Of a stretch of 8,401 nt of DNA, positions 4,985 through 8,401 are shown one piece after another; position 1 is the first letter of the stretch; every line of letters starts with the position of its first letter. The notes beneath the pieces were generated by a model. That model worked only from the letters and a program-made list of their open reading frames with translations, was not told where the DNA came from and made no database searches. The translations under genes were made by a program, and so were the position numbers. Origin of the DNA: Faecalimonas sp. (GTDB lineage Bacteria > Bacillota_A > Clostridia > Lachnospirales > Lachnospiraceae); contig JAPFCT010000096.1 of assembly GCA_026169575.1 (NCBI GenBank), positions 1-8,401 on the forward strand, in the 5' to 3' direction.

Positions 4985-6100
4985 CTACCCTTCTGCTCTG
5001 ACTGCCCACCGCATCTTGGTGGAACGTGCACGGCTGTTGCGGCTGCATTCTTCTGCGGAAGGACGGATCACATCCGTGGCGATCTCGCTGTAGATCCCTG
5101 CCTTTTTCAGTTCCTTAAAGGCTTTTTTCACGATCCGGTCCTCCCCAGAGTGGAACGTAAGGATGGCCACTCTTCCTCCCGGTGCGAGCGCTGCCGGAAG
5201 CTTCTCCATGAAAGCATAGAGTACCTCAAATTCACTGTTGACATCGATCCGGAGCGCCTGAAAGGTTCGCTGGCACGATTTCTTTACCGCCTCTTTCTGC
5301 TCCTTCTCCGGCAGAAAAGAAAGCGCCTCCATGATTGCCTTCTGAAGCTGTGTCGTCGTCTCTACCGGTTCCCCTTTTCTTAATGTTTCCATCACCACAG
5401 CGGCGATCTCCTCCGCATAAGGCTCATCGGAATTTTCCCACAGCATGCCTGCCAGCTCTTCTTCTGTTACCTCTTTCAGACGCTCTGATGCCGGAACCCC
5501 TTTCTGCGGATTCAGACGGAGATCCAGCGGACCTTCCTTTTTATAGGTAAATCCTCTCTCCGGATTATCGATCTGCATCGATGAAACCCCGAGGTCTGCA
5601 AGTACAAAATCAAACGGTCCCGCCTCTGCCGCGATCTGGTCAATATCAGCAAAATTCATCTGGCGGATTGTCAGGATCTCCTCCCCGTATCCAGCTTTTT
5701 CCAGCCGCTCTTTTGTCTTGACCGACTCGATCGGGTCCACGTCAAGCGCATACAGATGTCCCTGCCCCTGCAGGCATTTTAACATTTCTTTCGTATGTCC
5801 TCCGTAACCAAGCGTGGCGTCAAGCCCTTTCTGTCCCGGCTGGATCTGAAGAAATTCAAGGATTTCCTTCACACAGATGGAAATATGCATTCCAACCGGT
5901 GTTCCCCCTTTCTGGATCACTTTCTCGATCGTTTCCGGATATTTTTCCGGCTGAAGCTCCTTATACTTCTCCTGATAGTTGCGCGGGTGTGTTCCTTTAT
6001 AGCGGACTCTGCGCTTATGCTTCTTTTCTTCTGTCTGACTATCCGCCCGAGTTGTATTATTCTGCCCTTCGTTTAAAATCATTTCCTCCTGCTCTTTCAT
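4985..6100 (-). CDS. rsmH: RsmH-family 16S rRNA (cytosine1402-N4)-methyltransferase, extended paralogue
   Basis: This 371-residue SAM-dependent enzyme belongs to the RsmH (MraW) family, which methylates N4 of C1402 in the ribosomal P site. Family motifs occur in order: DATLGYGGHT (94-103, SAM loop), LADLGVSSMQID (168-178), ERGFTYKKEGPLDLRL (181-196), RTFQALRIDVNSE (278-290), ILTFHSGEDRIVK (313-325) and NSRARSTKMRWA (355-366). It departs from the usual form in having about 65 extra charged N-terminal residues, and FHSGED where most RsmH have FHSLED. It is not beside mraZ, ftsL or pbpB, so it is probably the second RsmH copy known from Lachnospiraceae genomes; its target could differ. The ATG at 6100 has AGGAGGAGG five bases upstream. 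It follows copA by 97 bases, with a possible overlapping leader ORF, and is probably cotranscribed with it and with the reductase. Confidence 0.9.
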   Translation of the reverse strand: MKEQEEMILNEGQNNTTRADSQTEEKKHKRRVRYKGTHPRNYQEKYKELQPEKYPETIEKVIQKGGTPVGMHISICVKEILEFLQIQPGQKGLDATLGYGGHTKEMLKCLQGQGHLYALDVDPIESVKTKERLEKAGYGEEILTIRQMNFADIDQIAAEAGPFDFVLADLGVSSMQIDNPERGFTYKKEGPLDLRLNPQKGVPASERLKEVTEEELAGMLWENSDEPYAEEIAAVVMETLRKGEPVETTTQLQKAIMEALSFLPEKEQKEAVKKSCQRTFQALRIDVNSEFEVLYAFMEKLPAALAPGGRVAILTFHSGEDRIVKKAFKELKKAGIYSEIATDVIRPSAEECSRNSRARSTKMRWAVRAEG

Positions 6101-6171
6101 AAACGCCTCCTCCTGATCAGATCCCCGGACAGCACCTTACTGCCTGCCCGGCTTTCTGTTTCTTTCTTCAT
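6097..6171 (-). CDS. Possible 24-residue leader ORF overlapping the rsmH start
   Basis: An ATG at 6171 opens MKKETESRAGSKVLSGDLIR followed by RRRL. Its TGA overlaps the rsmH ATG as ATGA (6100-6097), the usual form of translational coupling. The three consecutive AGG arginine codons near its end are also the rsmH ribosome site. Its own ribosome site is weak (AAAAAGAAAG directly before the ATG). An imperfect 8-bp stem (6125-6132 with 6144-6151) lies within it. It could be a regulatory leader peptide or chance; no family is recognised. Confidence 0.25.
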   Translation of the reverse strand: MKKETESRAGSKVLSGDLIRRRRL

Positions 6172-6199
6172 CTTTCTTTTTGCAGTCCGTCCTCTGCTT

Positions 6200-8401
6200 C
6201 TAGAGAATCTCTGTCACCTGGTAATCCTTCGCCTCCACAGCTTCTTTTAAAACATCCGGTAAAACTTCCTCACTGAGTGTCACAACCGCAGTCCCTGCTT
6301 CATGACTTACAACAGCCTCCTCGACACCCTGGATCGCCTCCAGTGTTTTCTTCACGGTCGCCTCACAGTGTCCACACATCATTCCTTCAATCTTCATTGT
6401 TTTCTGCATGATCAATTCCTCCTCTTTCTTTTGGTTTTTGTGTCTGTTTCTTTTTTTATCTTTTCCTGCATCTTCCAGCCGGAATAAATTCAGCCGGAGT
6501 GCATTCGTCACAACGCAGAAGCTTGAAAGGCTCATTGCCGCAGCTCCAAACATCGGATTTAACTTCCAGCCAAACAGCGGATACCATACTCCTGCTGCCA
6601 GTGGGATTCCAATCACGTTGTAGAAAAATGCCCAGAACAGATTCTCATGGATATTTCTCAATGTTGCCCTGCTAAGCCGGATCGCCGCCGGAACATCACT
6701 TAATCTGCTCTTCATCAGCACGACATCTGCCGCATCGATCGCCACATCTGTCCCTGCACCGATCGCGATCCCGATATCCGCTCTCGTAAGCGCCGGAGCA
6801 TCATTGATCCCATCTCCTACCATAGCAACTTTTCCCTTCTTTTTCAATGCCCGGATCGTACTTTCTTTTCCTTCCGGCAAAACTCCCGCGATCACCTCGT
6901 CGACACCCGCCTGCGCTCCGATCGCTTTTGCCGTCCGCTCATTGTCCCCGGTCAGCATCACGACGTGGATCCCCATGTTCTGCAATTCCCGGATTGCCTG
7001 CGGACTGTCTTCTTTAATCACATCCGCCACCGCAATAACCCCTGCCAGTTTTCCTTCTTTTGCAAAGAACAGAGGGGTCTCCCCTTCTCCTGCAAACTGC
7101 TCTGCTGCCAGCTTCATCTTCTCAGAAATTTCGGCCTGCTCCCGGATAAAATTCAAATTTCCCCCGGCAAGCTTCATCCCCTGCCATGTCCCGGTCAGCC
7201 CATTTCCCGGAACTGCCTGAAAATCACTGACAGAATATGACGGGATATTCCCCTGGCTCTTTGCCCTCTGCACAACCGCATGCGCCAGTGGATGTTCACT
7301 CTTTTGTTCCAGCGCATAGGCAAATGCAAGAAGTTCTTCCTCTGCCACACCATCTGACGGAAGAATATCTGTCACTGCCGGCTTTCCATTTGTGATCGTC
7401 CCGGTCTTGTCAAGCGCAACAATCTCTGTCTTCCCGGTCTCCTCCAGAGATACCGCAGTCTTAAACAGAATTCCATGCTTTGCACCCATTCCGTTTCCGA
7501 CCATGATCGCCACCGGCGTTGCAAGTCCCAGTGCACACGGACAGCTGATCACGAGCACCGCGATTCCTCTTGCCAGTGCAAATCCAATGCTCTGCCCTGC
7601 CAGAAGCCACACAATGACAGTCACTGCCGCGACCGCCATGACAACCGGCACAAACACGCCGGACACCTTATCCGCCACTTTTGCGATCGGAGCCTTTGTC
7701 GCCGCTGCATCACTGACCATCTGAATGATCTGAGAGAGTGTCGTATCTTCCCCGACTCTTGTCGCCTCACATTTCAGAAAGCCGGACTGATTTACTGTTG
7801 CTGCCGACACCAGGTCTCCTTCTTTTTTATCCACCGGGATACTTTCTCCCGTGAGCGCCGCCTCATTGACTGCACTGTTTCCTTCCAGGATTCTGCCGTC
7901 TGCCGGAATATTTTCTCCCGGTCTTACAAGAAAGATATCCCCTTTCCGGACCTGCTCGATGGAAACACGTTCTTCCTTTCCATCGCGGATCACGACCGCA
8001 TGCTTCGGCGCCAGTCTCATCAGACTCTTCAGCGCATCGGTCGTCTTTCCTTTCGAGCGTGCCTCCAGCATTTTCCCTACCGTGATCAAAGCCAGTATCA
8101 TTGCCGCAGACTCAAAATAAAATTCATGCATATACTTCATAACCTGCACCATATCTCCGCGAAGCTGTGCATCCGTCATCGCAAAGAGCGCATACGTGCT
8201 GTATAAAAATGAAGCGCCCGAACCAAGCGCGACAAGCGTATCCATATTCGGCGCCCGGTGCCACAGACTCTGAAATCCACTGATAAAAAATTTCTGATTG
8301 ATGACCATCACCGCAATCGTCAGAAGCATCTGAATCAGTCCCATTGCCACATGATTTTTCTCCAGCACCTCAGGAACCGGCCATCCCCACATCATATGCC
8401 C
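6200..8401 (-). CDS. copA: Copper-exporting P1B-type ATPase with C-terminal CopZ-like domain (5' end outside window)
   Basis: A membrane P-type ATPase that pumps Cu(I) out of the cytoplasm. The frame is open to the right edge, reading GHMMWGWP, so the N-terminus and first helices lie outside. Counting from the MMWGWP methionine (8395): actuator TGES 182-185, Cu-binding CPC 285-287, phosphorylation site DKTGT 329-333, SEHP 367-369, TGDN 482-485, GDGINDAP 527-534, then YN 592-593 and MSLSS 621-625, the late-helix Cu(I) ligands. These mark a copper rather than a zinc or cadmium pump. After a basic linker (about 644-660) comes a full heavy-metal-associated domain with MCGHC at 673-677. That domain has its own ATG and strong ribosome site, so a free 69-residue chaperone may also be made. 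The rsmH paralogue follows on the same strand. Any copper-sensing regulator or N-terminal metal domain would lie beyond the right edge. Confidence 0.95.
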   Translation of the reverse strand, partial: GHMMWGWPVPEVLEKNHVAMGLIQMLLTIAVMVINQKFFISGFQSLWHRAPNMDTLVALGSGASFLYSTYALFAMTDAQLRGDMVQVMKYMHEFYFESAAMILALITVGKMLEARSKGKTTDALKSLMRLAPKHAVVIRDGKEERVSIEQVRKGDIFLVRPGENIPADGRILEGNSAVNEAALTGESIPVDKKEGDLVSAATVNQSGFLKCEATRVGEDTTLSQIIQMVSDAAATKAPIAKVADKVSGVFVPVVMAVAAVTVIVWLLAGQSIGFALARGIAVLVISCPCALGLATPVAIMVGNGMGAKHGILFKTAVSLEETGKTEIVALDKTGTITNGKPAVTDILPSDGVAEEELLAFAYALEQKSEHPLAHAVVQRAKSQGNIPSYSVSDFQAVPGNGLTGTWQGMKLAGGNLNFIREQAEISEKMKLAAEQFAGEGETPLFFAKEGKLAGVIAVADVIKEDSPQAIRELQNMGIHVVMLTGDNERTAKAIGAQAGVDEVIAGVLPEGKESTIRALKKKGKVAMVGDGINDAPALTRADIGIAIGAGTDVAIDAADVVLMKSRLSDVPAAIRLSRATLRNIHENLFWAFFYNVIGIPLAAGVWYPLFGWKLNPMFGAAAMSLSSFCVVTNALRLNLFRLEDAGKDKKRNRHKNQKKEEELIMQKTMKIEGMMCGHCEATVKKTLEAIQGVEEAVVSHEAGTAVVTLSEEVLPDVLKEAVEAKDYQVTEIL
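6407..6424 (-). promoter_or_regulatory. copZ: Internal ribosome site and ATG for a free CopZ-like chaperone
   Basis: Within copA, GAGGAGG (6424-6418) lies eight bases before an in-frame ATG (6409-6407). Translation from it gives [15 protein letters not shown] and continues to the shared stop at 6200, 69 residues in all, the size of a stand-alone CopZ copper chaperone. The site falls in the KKEEELI linker between pump and domain, as though a separate copZ gene had lost the intervening stop. Use of this start is inference. Confidence 0.5.

Noticed and set aside
6125..6151. Imperfect 8-bp stem between copA and rsmH, as a copA terminator
   Set aside because: No T-tract follows on the minus strand and the next gene starts within 25 bases, so cotranscription is more likely.
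7392..8206. Plus-strand frames of 89-243 codons opposite copA
   Set aside because: They are shadows of the strongly conserved ATPase; the longest is rich in His, Arg and Cys as expected from antisense reading.

Overview
The window looks like chromosomal core sequence from an anaerobic Firmicute, most likely a Lachnospiraceae-type Clostridium relative. The evidence is the pairing of dgt with dnaG, purine-rich AGGAGG ribosome sites, an aldo/keto reductase carrying ferredoxin-like iron-sulfur motifs, a second copy of the rsmH methyltransferase gene, and moderate GC with AT-rich gaps. The genus is inference; no rRNA is present.

Left part, minus strand (1-1896). Reading leftward from a near-consensus sigma-A promoter at 1868-1896, there are two identical tRNA-Leu(AAG) genes and an intrinsic terminator (1555-1588). 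A roughly 200-base stretch follows with an IS200/IS605-like end hairpin, a possible 27-codon ORF and a second terminator-like hairpin (1321-1356). Then come dgt (dNTP triphosphohydrolase family) and the first 65 codons of dnaG (primase), which runs off the left edge. The dgt-dnaG gap holds a good match to a sigma-H promoter overlapped by a Spo0A box, which would tie primase (and probably the usual downstream sigA) to sporulation or stationary phase.

Middle, plus strand (2042-3584). A two-gene unit encodes a YhbD-like MerR-type regulator and a bactofilin-family beta-helix protein, matching the yhbD-yhbE-yhbF arrangement of Bacillus subtilis but with one bactofilin. Three copies of AACAATGTT or its complement, 30-31 bp apart, precede the regulator and are probably its own operators. 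The bactofilin has eight SG repeats, mostly 17 residues apart, followed by a cysteine-rich tail.

Right part, minus strand (3634-8401). Reading leftward: a copper-exporting P-type ATPase (copA, 5' end outside the window) with a C-terminal CopZ-like domain that has its own ribosome site and start; a possible 24-codon leader ORF; an rsmH paralogue with a long N-terminal extension; and an aldo/keto reductase. A strong 13-bp terminator (3634-3678) ends this unit and separates it from the converging bactofilin operon.

No CRISPR array, prophage or intact transposon was seen. The least ordinary items are the CopA/CopZ dual-start design, the sigma-H/0A-box overlap before dnaG, the triple operator of yhbD, the leader ORF whose AGG codons form the rsmH ribosome site, and the unexplained segment between the two left-hand terminators.
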